Shown here in pieces: positions 16,502-26,400 of a stretch of 62,184 nucleotides of DNA; position 1 is the first letter of the stretch; every line of letters starts with the position of its first letter. A program made the position numbers and the translations under genes. The notes below the pieces were generated by a model, which saw only the letters and a list, made by a program, of their open reading frames with translations, had not been told where the DNA came from and did no database searches. The stretch is from an uncultured Lachnospiraceae bacterium (lineage in GTDB: Bacteria > Bacillota > Clostridia > Lachnospirales > Lachnospiraceae): NCBI GenBank assembly GCA_944384155.1, contig CALWSG010000026.1, forward strand, positions 1-62,184. Reading direction: 5' to 3'.

Positions 16502-16526
16502 CACATAGAAAGAGAGGGATTTTATT

Positions 16527-18578
16527 TTGGACAAGAAAACAGCAAAAAAGAAAATTGTGGCAGATCATATAATACACGGGGCAGATTACAATCCTGACCA
16601 GTGGCTTTCTATGCCTGATATACTTGAGGAAGATATGCGTCTTATGAAGCTTGCGGGAATGAATGAGGTTTCCATAGGAATATTTTCATGGAAAGCATTG
16701 GAGCCGGAAGAGGGAGTTTATAATTTTGAGTGGCTTGATAAGCTTTTTGACAGGCTTGAGTCTAACGGAATTGATGCATTTCTGGCAACCCCTTCGGGAG
16801 CAAGACCGGCATGGATGGACAGAAAGCATCCTGAGTGCTTAAGGGTGGAGGCAAACAGAGTAAAAAATCTTCACGGCTTCAGACATAATCACTGTTATAC
16901 AGCGCCTTACTACAGGGAAAAGGTGCGTCAGATGAATACTATGCTTGCGGAGAGATATAAGGACAGAAAGGCTCTTAAAATGTGGCATATTTCAAATGAG
17001 TACGGAGGAGAGTGTCATTGTCCTTTATGTCAGGAGGCATTCCGCAATTTCTTGAGGAAAAAATATAATAATGACATAAAATTGTTAAATGATCAGTGGT
17101 GGACAAGGTTTTGGAGCCATGAGTACTCAGATTTTGAGGAGATAGAATCTCCCGCACCTCACGGTGAGTTATTTATTCACGGGCTGGTGCTTGACTGGAG
17201 AAGATTTGTAACATATCAGACAAATGATTTTATGAAAAATGAAATAGAACCTTTAAGAAGAATAACCCCAAACATTCCGGTGGCAACAAATATGATGGGA
17301 ACCTTTCCGGGACTTAATTATTGGAAAATGGCAGATGATGTGGACATTATCACATGGGATAATTATCCGGCATGGCACAATGATTGGGAGACGGAGGCAG
17401 ATACTGCATCAAGGATAGCATTTGTCCATGATATTAACCGTTCATTAAAAAAACAGCCGTTTTTGCTTATGGAAAGCACGCCAAGCAATGTAAACTGGAT
17501 GAATGTTAATAAGCTTAAAAGACCGGGAATGCATGGATTATCCTCAATACAGGCAGTGGCGCACGGTGCAGACAGTGTTCAGTATTTTCAGTGGAGAAAA
17601 GGCAGAGGCTCAAGCGAAAAGCTTCACGGTGCCGTTGTTGATCATTATGGCAGGGAGGATACAAGAGTATTTAGGGAGGTTGCAGCACTTGGAAGTGATT
17701 TAAAGAAGATGAGTGGAATTGCAGGAACCTGTGTTAAACCGGAGGTATGTGTCATATATGACTGGGAAAACAGATGGGCAATAGATGAACTTCAGGGAAT
17801 GAACAGGGAAAGAGATTATGAGACAACGTGCATGAACCATTATAAGCCATTTTGGAAAATGGGAATACCTGTTGACGTAAACGATTCGGAGCAGTCCATT
17901 GAGGATTACAGGTTAGTTGTTGCTCCTATGATGTATATGTCAAAGGCAGGAGTGGCGGAAAGAATTAAAAACTATGTGTCAAATGGAGGGTATGTTGTAT
18001 TTACATATGCTACAGGCTGGGTAAATGAAAATGATTTGTGTTATCTTGGAGGCTTCCCGGGAGATGGTCTTATGGAAGTGGCAGGAGTATGGGCAGAGGA
18101 GCTTGATCCTCTTTATCCGACTGACAGCAATTCAATAACATGTGAGAACGGCACAAAGTACCAGTGCAGAGGCATGTGTGAGGTAATTCATGTAAAGGGA
18201 GAAAACACAAAGGTTCTTGCATCATATGATGAAGATTTTTATAAGGGTATGCCGGCTGTAACTGTTAATACATACGGAAAAGGAAAATGCTATTACATAG
18301 CCGCAAGAACAGAAAACAAGTTTATGGAAGATTTGTACGGACAGCTTGCAGATGAATTATGCCTTGAAAAGCCTATGATTAAAGAGCCTGTTTCCGGGGT
18401 TTCAGTTACCACAAGATACGGAGATGGTGAGGAATATTATTTTATTATGAACTTCAACAACCGGGAGGAAAAAATAATTCTTACCTGCAGTACGGAAGAT
18501 GTATTAACAGATGAAGAGGTAACAGGAGAAATTACGCTTAAGCCTTTTGGATACAGAGTATTAAAAATTGTAAAATGA
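16527..18578 (+). CDS. Beta-galactosidase, glycoside hydrolase family 42
   Basis: A 683-residue cytosolic retaining beta-galactosidase. The N-terminal TIM barrel begins GADYNPDQWL. The acid/base Glu is E158 in SNEYGGE, and the nucleophile Glu is E316 in LMESTPSN. The zinc-binding Cys cluster known from GH42 is visible (Cys in RHNHC, then CHCPLC). The middle trimerisation domain and C-terminal beta domain follow at normal length. There is no signal peptide. The start is TTG 16527 after AGAGAGGGA. It lies 14 bases before a GH30 lipoprotein gene, suggesting that extracellular cleavage of a galactan is followed by import and cytosolic hydrolysis of beta-galactosides. Confidence 0.95.
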   Translation: MDKKTAKKKIVADHIIHGADYNPDQWLSMPDILEEDMRLMKLAGMNEVSIGIFSWKALEPEEGVYNFEWLDKLFDRLESNGIDAFLATPSGARPAWMDRKHPECLRVEANRVKNLHGFRHNHCYTAPYYREKVRQMNTMLAERYKDRKALKMWHISNEYGGECHCPLCQEAFRNFLRKKYNNDIKLLNDQWWTRFWSHEYSDFEEIESPAPHGELFIHGLVLDWRRFVTYQTNDFMKNEIEPLRRITPNIPVATNMMGTFPGLNYWKMADDVDIITWDNYPAWHNDWETEADTASRIAFVHDINRSLKKQPFLLMESTPSNVNWMNVNKLKRPGMHGLSSIQAVAHGADSVQYFQWRKGRGSSEKLHGAVVDHYGREDTRVFREVAALGSDLKKMSGIAGTCVKPEVCVIYDWENRWAIDELQGMNRERDYETTCMNHYKPFWKMGIPVDVNDSEQSIEDYRLVVAPMMYMSKAGVAERIKNYVSNGGYVVFTYATGWVNENDLCYLGGFPGDGLMEVAGVWAEELDPLYPTDSNSITCENGTKYQCRGMCEVIHVKGENTKVLASYDEDFYKGMPAVTVNTYGKGKCYYIAARTENKFMEDLYGQLADELCLEKPMIKEPVSGVSVTTRYGDGEEYYFIMNFNNREEKIILTCSTEDVLTDEEVTGEITLKPFGYRVLKIVK

Positions 18579-18592
18579 AATGAGGTGCAGTT

Positions 18593-20131
18593 TTGGCAAA
18601 GAAGGTTTTTATAAAGGCATTTTCTCTTGTTATATGTTCCGTAATGACTGTAATGGCTCTTGCAGGCTGCACAGGAACCGATGACACGTTAAAAAACAAT
18701 GAGGGTTGGAATAGTATGGGAGAAAATTATAATGATGCAGAGATGTTAAAGCTTACATTGGATGAAAGCATAACATATCAGACTGTAGAAAGCTTTGGAG
18801 CAAGCGGAGCATGGTGGAGTCAGGATGTGGGAGGCTGGAGTGAGACAAATGATAATGGAACAGAGTTAAGGGAGGAGATAGCCACACTTTTGTTTGACAG
18901 TGAAAATGGCATAGGACTTACGGCTTACAGATATAACGTAGGCGGTGGAACGGCAGACAGCGGAGCAAGCTTTGATGGAATAACTGATGTATGGCGCAGG
19001 GCAGAAAGCTTTGAAGTGGAACCCGGAGTATATGACTGGACAAAGGACGAAAATGCAGTGTGGTTTCTCACAAAGGCGAAGGATATGGGAGTGGAGGAGA
19101 TAGTATTTTTCTGTAACAGTCCCATAGAAAGGCTTACTAAAAATGGCAAGGGCTTTGGTGATGCAACGGACGGAGATGAATCAACATCTAATCTTCCAAG
19201 GGAAAATTACAGAGCATTTTCAGAGTATGTAATGGATGTTGTGGAGCATTTTGTATCAGAAGGCTATCCTGTTAAGTATATTTCACCAATAAATGAACCT
19301 CAGTGGGAATGGACAGGGGGACAGGAGGGATGTCATTATGAGCCGGAGGAGATGGTAGAGTTCCTGAATGTTTTTCTTGATGTAATGGAGGAGAGAAACA
19401 TAGAGGATGTGGAGTTATCGGCTCCTGAGCTTGGAGAGTGGGGAAATACAAGTTATCCGTACTATGAGGCATTATTTGCAGATGAGAGATTAAAAGCATC
19501 AATTAAAACATTAGATGTACATTCCTACTGGTCTGACAGCTCCTCGAAGGAGCAGTTTTTAAACTGGCTTAACGGGAAGGGTATAAATGACATAGAGCTT
19601 AAAATGAGTGAGTGGTGTGAGATGGTAAACGGCAAGGATACAACCATGGATTCGGCCATAAATCTTGCATTGGAAATAAATACGGACATGACTAAACTTA
19701 ATGTTACCTCATGGCAGTACTGGATAGCGGTAAGCTGCTATAATTACAGGGACGGTCTTATATATGTTAATAAAAGCACAAAAGATGTGTGGGAGACAAA
19801 GCGTCTGTGGGCAATGGGCAATTACAGCAGATTTGTAAGACCGGGCTATACAAGAGTGGAATGCAGTGTTGACAGCTCTCTTTTGCCGGTATCAGCCTAT
19901 AAGGGAACAGATGAAAATGGAAAAGAAAATCTTGTAATAGTAGCCGTAAACGGAACGGTTGGGGACTACAGCCTTGACATAACAAGTCTTGAAGGCTGGA
20001 GTGGAGGAAGTGTGTATGTTACAGATTCAAACCATTCCCTTGAAAAAACTCAGGATATTGACAATGAAAGTAAAAGTGTAACCATACCTGCAATGTCAGT
20101 GGTTACGGTTACTCTGTGTAATGAGGATTAA
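18593..20131 (+). CDS. GH30-family extracellular lipoprotein glycosidase (beta-1,6-galactanase-like)
   Basis: A 512-residue exported enzyme. The lipobox LAGC near residue 26 predicts membrane anchoring on the outer face. The TIM-barrel core carries the acid/base Glu at about residue 235 (INEPQWEW) and the nucleophile Glu at about residue 340 (KMSEWCEM), followed by a C-terminal beta domain (from about residue 420). FGASGAWW near the start and the overall layout fit GH30. Within GH30, endo-beta-1,6-galactanase is my best guess because of the adjacent GH42 beta-galactosidase; glucosylceramidase-like or xylanase subfamilies are alternatives. TTG start 18593 follows GAGGTG. A strong terminator ends the operon. 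Confidence 0.85.
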   Translation: MAKKVFIKAFSLVICSVMTVMALAGCTGTDDTLKNNEGWNSMGENYNDAEMLKLTLDESITYQTVESFGASGAWWSQDVGGWSETNDNGTELREEIATLLFDSENGIGLTAYRYNVGGGTADSGASFDGITDVWRRAESFEVEPGVYDWTKDENAVWFLTKAKDMGVEEIVFFCNSPIERLTKNGKGFGDATDGDESTSNLPRENYRAFSEYVMDVVEHFVSEGYPVKYISPINEPQWEWTGGQEGCHYEPEEMVEFLNVFLDVMEERNIEDVELSAPELGEWGNTSYPYYEALFADERLKASIKTLDVHSYWSDSSSKEQFLNWLNGKGINDIELKMSEWCEMVNGKDTTMDSAINLALEINTDMTKLNVTSWQYWIAVSCYNYRDGLIYVNKSTKDVWETKRLWAMGNYSRFVRPGYTRVECSVDSSLLPVSAYKGTDENGKENLVIVAVNGTVGDYSLDITSLEGWSGGSVYVTDSNHSLEKTQDIDNESKSVTIPAMSVVTVTLCNED

Positions 20132-20145
20132 GATTAAGAACCCAT

Positions 20146-20186
20146 AAAGGATTAAATACTGTAGTACACAGTGTTTAGTCCTTTTT
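20146..20186 (+). terminator. intrinsic terminator after the GH30 gene
   Basis: AAAGGATTAAATACTGT pairs with ACAGTGTTTAGTCCTTT (few mismatches) over a short loop, followed by TTTTTATTATT. Confidence 0.85.
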
Positions 20187-20265
20187 ATTATTGATATTAA
20201 AAAATAATAATGTATAATATTCTCAGAGCTTACAATATCCTATTATATAAAGGAAAACAGATTAA

Positions 20266-22653
20266 ATGGTTAAATTTGAAAACGGAAATATAAGAATATC
20301 AGTGAGAAATCTTGTGGAATTTATTTTGAGAAGCGGTGATATAGATAACCGTTATGGCGGCAGAAGAGACAGAGAGGCTATGGTGCTTGGAGGCAAAATC
20401 CACAGAAAAATCCAAAGAGCAATGGGAGCGGAATATGCAGCGGAGGTACCTCTTAAGATAAAGCTTTTGTATGAAAGGTTTTATATTTCTCTTGAGGGAA
20501 GGGCAGACGGCATTATAACTCCCATAACTAAAGGAGAAAATATACCAGATGTGATTATTGATGAGATAAAATCAATGTACGCAGATGTCAATGAAATACA
20601 TGAGCCTTCCATGATTCATAAGGCACAGGCAATGTGTTACGGATATATTTACGGCATAAAAAATAATCTAAACCTTATAGGTATAAGATTGACATATGTC
20701 AACATAGATACGGAAGAAATAAAACTGTTTGAAGAAAACTGTACTATGGAATATCTTGCTCAGTGGTTTGAAGGTCTTATGGGAGAATATCTTAAATGGG
20801 CAAATCTTGTATATGACCATAGGGAGAAAAGAAATAAATCGGCGGGACAACTGGAATTTCCTTTTCCTTACAGAAGTGGACAAAGAGAAATAGCTGTCAA
20901 TACGTATAAAGCCATCCGCATGGGAAAAGAGCTTTTTATACAGGCACCTACAGGAGTGGGCAAAACAATGTCGGTTATATTTCCGGCGGTGAAATCCATA
21001 GGTGAAAATATTACGGATAAAATATTTTATCTCACGGCAAAAACCGTAACAGGCACTGTGGCACACCAGGCCTACAGAATATTAAGGGAAAAAGGACTTA
21101 TAATAAAAACACTGGCAGTTACGGCAAAGGAAAAAATATGTGTTATGGAGGAAACTGAATGTAATCCCGTAAAATGTCCCAGGGCAAGAGGACATTTTGA
21201 CAGGGTAAATGAGGCTATATTTGAGCTTATAAGCCATGAGGAGGATATAACAAGGGAGGTTATTCTCAGGTATGGGGAAAAATATAATGTGTGCCCTTTT
21301 GAAATGTGCTTAGATGCAAGTTATTTTGCAGATGCAGTAATATGTGACTATAACTATGCCTTTGACCCTGTGGCAAAGCTAAAGCGTTATTTTAGTGAGG
21401 GAGCTTCAGGGGAGTATGTGTTTTTAGTTGATGAGGCACACAATCTTGTTGACAGAGCAAGGGAAATGTTTAGTGCCGGTCTTTGTAAGGAGCGTTTTTT
21501 GGAGGCAAAAAGAATAATAGGAGTAAGGGATAAGCGGACAACAGGCTGTCTTGAAAGATGTAATAAAAATCTTCTTGAAAAAAAGCGTGAATGTGGCAAT
21601 AATATGTATATGCTGCTTGAGAATATAGAAGATTTTATAATTCAGGCGGAAAGGCTTCACAGCCAGTTGGAAAAAATACTTGAGGTTTACAGGGAATTTG
21701 AAGGCAGGGATAAGGTGCTTCAGTTATATTTTGACGTAAGCAGCTTTTTATCTATATATGATACCATTGATGACGGGTACAGGATAGTGTGTCAGACAGA
21801 TGAAAGGGGAGAGTTCCATATAAGGCTTATGTGCATAAACCCTGCATCGAACTTAAAGGCCTGTATGGATATGGCAGTAAGCACAATAATGTATTCCGGA
21901 ACACTTCTTCCTGTGAATTACTATAAGCTGTTGTTAAAAGGCAATACGGAGGATTACGCTATATATGTAGATTCTCCCTTTGACAGTAAAAAAAGGCTTA
22001 TTGCAGTCGGCAGTGATGTAAGTACAAGATATACAAAAAGAGGTGCAGATGAATATGAAAAGGTTGCGGCCTACATAGATATGGTGGTAAGTGCCAGAAA
22101 GGGAAATTATATGGTATTTTTCCCATCATACAAGTTTATGGAGGCGGTAAAGGTGATTTATGAGGAAGGGTATAGAGATACGCAGGATATTTATGTTATA
22201 AGTCAAAGTCCCGGAATGAGTGAAAATGAGAGGGAAGAGTTTCTTGGAATGTTTAAGGAAACCTCGCAAAAAAGTCTTGTGGCATTTTGCATAATGGGAG
22301 GAATATTTTCAGAAGGAATAGACCTTGTAAATGAAAAGCTTATAGGAACTATTATTGTGGGGACAGGTTTTCCTCAGGTGTGTATGGAAAGAGAAATTAT
22401 AAAGGAGTACTTTGATGAGAGGAATATGAACGGATTTGATTTTGCTTACAGATATCCGGGAATGAATAAGGTTTTGCAGGCAGCAGGACGAGTGATACGG
22501 ACAGTTGATGATGTTGGAGTAATAGTGCTTCTTGATTACAGGTTTTTAAGCAGAGAATATGAAGGATTATTTCCAAGGGAATGGGCAGACAGAAAAAAAG
22601 TCAGCAGACATACAGTGTCAGATGAAGTAAAAAAGTTTTGGGACAGGAGGTAA
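20266..22653 (+). CDS. PD-(D/E)XK nuclease-Rad3/DinG-type DNA helicase fusion
   Basis: A 795-residue protein combining two activities. Residues about 1-180 form a Cas4/RecB-like nuclease domain: GGKIHRKIQ, GRADGII and IIDEIKS give the metal-binding Asp, Glu and Lys. Residues about 200-795 form an XPD/DinG-type superfamily 2 helicase with Walker A APTGVGKT (about 226) and the DEAH box VDEAHNL (about 389). Four Cys between them (CVMEETEC, KCP and CPFEMC) are spaced like the iron-sulfur cluster of XPD. The C-terminal motor includes GIFSEGIDL and the QAAGRVIR motif. The usual role in the family is DNA repair or branched-DNA processing. It ends four bases before the next gene. Confidence 0.9.
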   Translation: MVKFENGNIRISVRNLVEFILRSGDIDNRYGGRRDREAMVLGGKIHRKIQRAMGAEYAAEVPLKIKLLYERFYISLEGRADGIITPITKGENIPDVIIDEIKSMYADVNEIHEPSMIHKAQAMCYGYIYGIKNNLNLIGIRLTYVNIDTEEIKLFEENCTMEYLAQWFEGLMGEYLKWANLVYDHREKRNKSAGQLEFPFPYRSGQREIAVNTYKAIRMGKELFIQAPTGVGKTMSVIFPAVKSIGENITDKIFYLTAKTVTGTVAHQAYRILREKGLIIKTLAVTAKEKICVMEETECNPVKCPRARGHFDRVNEAIFELISHEEDITREVILRYGEKYNVCPFEMCLDASYFADAVICDYNYAFDPVAKLKRYFSEGASGEYVFLVDEAHNLVDRAREMFSAGLCKERFLEAKRIIGVRDKRTTGCLERCNKNLLEKKRECGNNMYMLLENIEDFIIQAERLHSQLEKILEVYREFEGRDKVLQLYFDVSSFLSIYDTIDDGYRIVCQTDERGEFHIRLMCINPASNLKACMDMAVSTIMYSGTLLPVNYYKLLLKGNTEDYAIYVDSPFDSKKRLIAVGSDVSTRYTKRGADEYEKVAAYIDMVVSARKGNYMVFFPSYKFMEAVKVIYEEGYRDTQDIYVISQSPGMSENEREEFLGMFKETSQKSLVAFCIMGGIFSEGIDLVNEKLIGTIIVGTGFPQVCMEREIIKEYFDERNMNGFDFAYRYPGMNKVLQAAGRVIRTVDDVGVIVLLDYRFLSREYEGLFPREWADRKKVSRHTVSDEVKKFWDRR

Positions 22654-22657
22654 CGCC

Positions 22658-23437
22658 TTGGATATGGTAAAGCATGACAGAAATGACAGAATAAACAAAA
22701 TGGTAAAAAGGATAGTCGGTATTATTGTGGGAATATGTCTTGTGCTTGTTATGATAATATCCGCAGTGGAAATAGCAGCGTACGGGGATTACGGCTTTTA
22801 CCGGAAGGAATATGAAAAATATAACGTAAATAATCCTAACGGAATTGTAAATATGGAAATGGATGAGCTTATAAGGGTTACAAAGGAAATGATGTCATAT
22901 CTTAAGGGAGACAGAGAGGATATGGTAATATATGCAAGGATTGACGGAACAGAGAAGGAGATGTTTAATGACAGGGAAAAATATCACATGGCAGATGTGA
23001 GAGAGCTGTTTATAAATGGGTTGGAAATTAGAAGGCTGTCAGTTATAATAATAATTTTAGGCATAACGGCACTGTCCGTATTATACGGGTTAAAAAGAGG
23101 TGTAAAAGCGGCCTTTGAAAACATTAAAAAGGTAATATACGCTGTGTGGGCGGCGGCAGCCGTTGTTGCGGTCAGTGCAGCTATTAATTTTACAGGTGTA
23201 TTTTATGTATTTCACCAAATATTCTTTGACAATGATATGTGGCTTTTAGACCCTGAAACAAGCAGGCTGATAAATATGCTTCCGGAAGGTTTTTTTGTAG
23301 ACATGGCAATAAGAATTGGTGTAATATATATATTATTAAATTTAATAATTTTGGCTTTGGCTTTTTTAGTTAAACGTGGTAGAATACCATTATTGAGCCA
23401 AAAGAAAATAAATGGAGGTACTTATGAGCAAGGTTAA
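22658..23437 (+). CDS. TIGR01906-type integral membrane protein
   Basis: A 259-residue membrane protein with about four hydrophobic segments: residues 18-40, a helix after the ELFINGLEIRRL stretch, a helix around the Ala/Val-rich AVWAAAAVVAVSAA, and a C-terminal helix. The conserved motifs of the TIGR01906/DUF1461 family are present: HMADVRELF in an extracytoplasmic loop, and FHQIFFDNDMWLLDP. Family function is not established as far as I know. Start choice: TTG 22658 lies seven bases behind GGACAGGAGG; ATG 22664 is possible. Its 3' end overlaps purL by 14 bases. Confidence 0.8.
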   Translation: MDMVKHDRNDRINKMVKRIVGIIVGICLVLVMIISAVEIAAYGDYGFYRKEYEKYNVNNPNGIVNMEMDELIRVTKEMMSYLKGDREDMVIYARIDGTEKEMFNDREKYHMADVRELFINGLEIRRLSVIIIILGITALSVLYGLKRGVKAAFENIKKVIYAVWAAAAVVAVSAAINFTGVFYVFHQIFFDNDMWLLDPETSRLINMLPEGFFVDMAIRIGVIYILLNLIILALAFLVKRGRIPLLSQKKINGGTYEQG

Positions 23438-26400
23438 GCGAGTTTATGTAGAGAAGAAAACGCCATATGCAGTAAAGGCAAAAGAGCTGAAGGAGGAAAT
23501 TAAAAGCTATCTTGGCATTAAGACTGTTGAAAACGTAAGAGTGCTGGTAAGGTACGATATTGAAAATCTTTCAGAGGAAACATATAAGGCTGCATTAAAT
23601 ACAGTATTTTCAGAGCCTCCCGTAGATGTTTTGTATGAGGAAAGCTTTCCTTACGACGGCGGTGATAAGATATTTAGTGTAGAGTATCTTCCGGGACAAT
23701 TTGACCAAAGAGCAGATTCCGCAGTACAGTGCGTAAGATTTTTAAACGAGAACGAGGAACCTGTTATCAAGACTGCAACAACATATGTTATATCAGGAGA
23801 TATTACACAGGAGCAATTTGAAAGCATAAAATCCTTTAATATAAATCCTGTTGATTCAAGGGAGACAGACTTAAATAAGCCTGAAACTCTTGTTACTGAA
23901 TTTGATGAGCCGGAAGATGTAAAAATATTTTGCGGTTTTAAGGATATGGGAGAAGAGGAGCTTAAAGAGCTGTACTTATCCTTAAACCTTGCCATGACAT
24001 TTAAGGATTTTCTCCATATACAGAATTATTTTAAGAATGATGAAAACAGAGATCCTTCCATGACGGAAATACGGGTACTTGACACATACTGGTCAGACCA
24101 CTGCCGTCATACAACATTCCAGACAGAGCTTAAGGAAATAAGCTTTGATGAGGGATACTATAATAAACCTATAACTGATACATATAAAAGATATGTGTCA
24201 GACAGGGAGGTTTTATACAAGGGCAGAGATGATAAGTTTGTATGCCTTATGGACTTAGCTCTTCTTGCCATGAAAAAGCTTAAAAAAGAAGGAAAACTAC
24301 AGGATCAGGAGGAATCGGAAGAAATCAATGCCTGCAGTATAGTTGTTCCTGTTGAGGTTGACGGAAAGACAGAGGAGTGGCTTGTGAATTTTAAAAACGA
24401 GACACATAATCATCCTACAGAGATAGAGCCGTTTGGAGGAGCGGCAACCTGTCTTGGAGGTGCCATAAGAGATCCGCTGTCAGGACGTACCTATGTGTAT
24501 CAGGCAATGCGTGTCACAGGTGCAGCAGACCCTACAAAGTCTGTAAAGGAAACGTTAAAGGGCAAGCTTCCCCAGAAGAAGCTGGTAAGAGGAGCGGCAA
24601 ATGGCTACAGTTCATACGGAAACCAGATAGGACTTGCAACAGGACTTGTAAAAGAAATTTATCATCCTGACTATGTAGCTAAAAGAATGGAGATAGGTGC
24701 AGTTATGGGTGCAGCACCGAGACGTGCAGGTAAAAGGGAAACCTCGGAGCCGGGAGATATCATTATTCTTCTTGGAGGAAGGACAGGACGTGACGGCTGC
24801 GGAGGTGCTACAGGCTCATCAAAGGTTCACACTGAAGCCTCCATTGAAACATGTGGTGCGGAAGTGCAGAAGGGTAATGCACCTACAGAGAGAAAAATAC
24901 AAAGGCTGTTCAGAAGAGAGGAAGTAAGCAGGCTTATAAAGAAGTGCAATGACTTTGGTGCAGGCGGTGTTTCTGTTGCCATAGGAGAGCTTGCTGCCGG
25001 ACTTGACATAGACCTTGATAAGGTACCAAAGAAATATGCCGGACTTGACGGTACTGAGATATCCATATCCGAATCTCAGGAAAGAATGGCGGTTGTGGTA
25101 GAGCCTAAGGATGTTGACGAGTTCCTGCAATATGCAGGTGAAGAAAATCTTGAGGCTGTAAAGGTTGCTGTTGTAAAAGAGGAGCCAAGACTTACACTTA
25201 AGTGGAGAGGAAAGACAATAGTAGATATTTCAAGGGCATTCCTTGATACAAACGGTGCTCATCAGGAAACTGACGTAGAAGTAGAGATGCCTGTAAAGGA
25301 AGATAATTTCTTTAAGGTGAAGCTTGTGGATGATGTAAAGGAAGAATGGCTTAATACATTAAGAGATTTAAATGTATGCTCACAGAAAGGACTTGTGGAG
25401 ATGTTTGACGGCTCCATAGGAGCAGGCTCTGTGCTTATGCCTCACGGCGGAAGGTATCAGCTTACGGAAACCCAGAGCATGGTTGCAAAGCTTCCTGTTC
25501 TTACAGGTAAATGTGACACTGTAACAATGATGAGCTATGGCTTTGACCCTTATCTTTCAAGCTGGAGCCCTTATCATGGAAGCATGTATGCAGTAGTTGA
25601 GTCTGTGGCAAAGATTGTGGCAACAGGCGGTGACTACAGGAAAATCAGATTTACATTCCAGGAATATTTCCGCAGAATGACAGAGGAGCCAAAACGTTGG
25701 AGTCAGCCGTTTGCAGCACTTCTCGGTGCATATGATGCACAGCTTGGTTTTGGACTTCCATCAATAGGCGGTAAGGATAGTATGTCAGGAACCTTTAATG
25801 ATATAGATGTTCCTCCTACTCTTGTTTCCTTTGCGGTAGATATTGCCAGGGAGGGGGATATTGTTACTCCTGAGCTAAAGAAAGCAGGCAGCAGTCTTGT
25901 TAAGTTTATGATAAAAAGAGATGAGTATGATAAGCCTGTATATGAGCAGATAATGAAGCTTTATGATTTGGTTCATGACCTTATGGGACAAAAGGCAATA
26001 GTTGCCGCATATGCACTTGACTCAAAGGGAGTTGCGGCAGCAGTGTCAAAAATGGCATTTGGAAATAAGCTGGGAGTTACTATATGTCATAAGAATGTTA
26101 AGCCTGAGGAATTATTTGGTGCAGAATTTGGAAATATAGTGGCAGAGGTATCAGAGGATAAGCTTGAGATGGCTGAAAATGCAGTAAAATCAGCAGGTCT
26201 TTCAGACAGCTTTATGGTGATAGGCTCTGTGACAGACAATGATGCCATAACGTATGGTGATATGTCAATAAAGCTTGATGATGCCATAGCTGCTTGGGAA
26301 GAACCTCTTGAGAAGGTATTCCCTACACATGCTGCGGATGCTGCAAAGATGCAGGATACTCCTGTTTACAATAAAGGCATGGTATATGTATGTAAGCATA

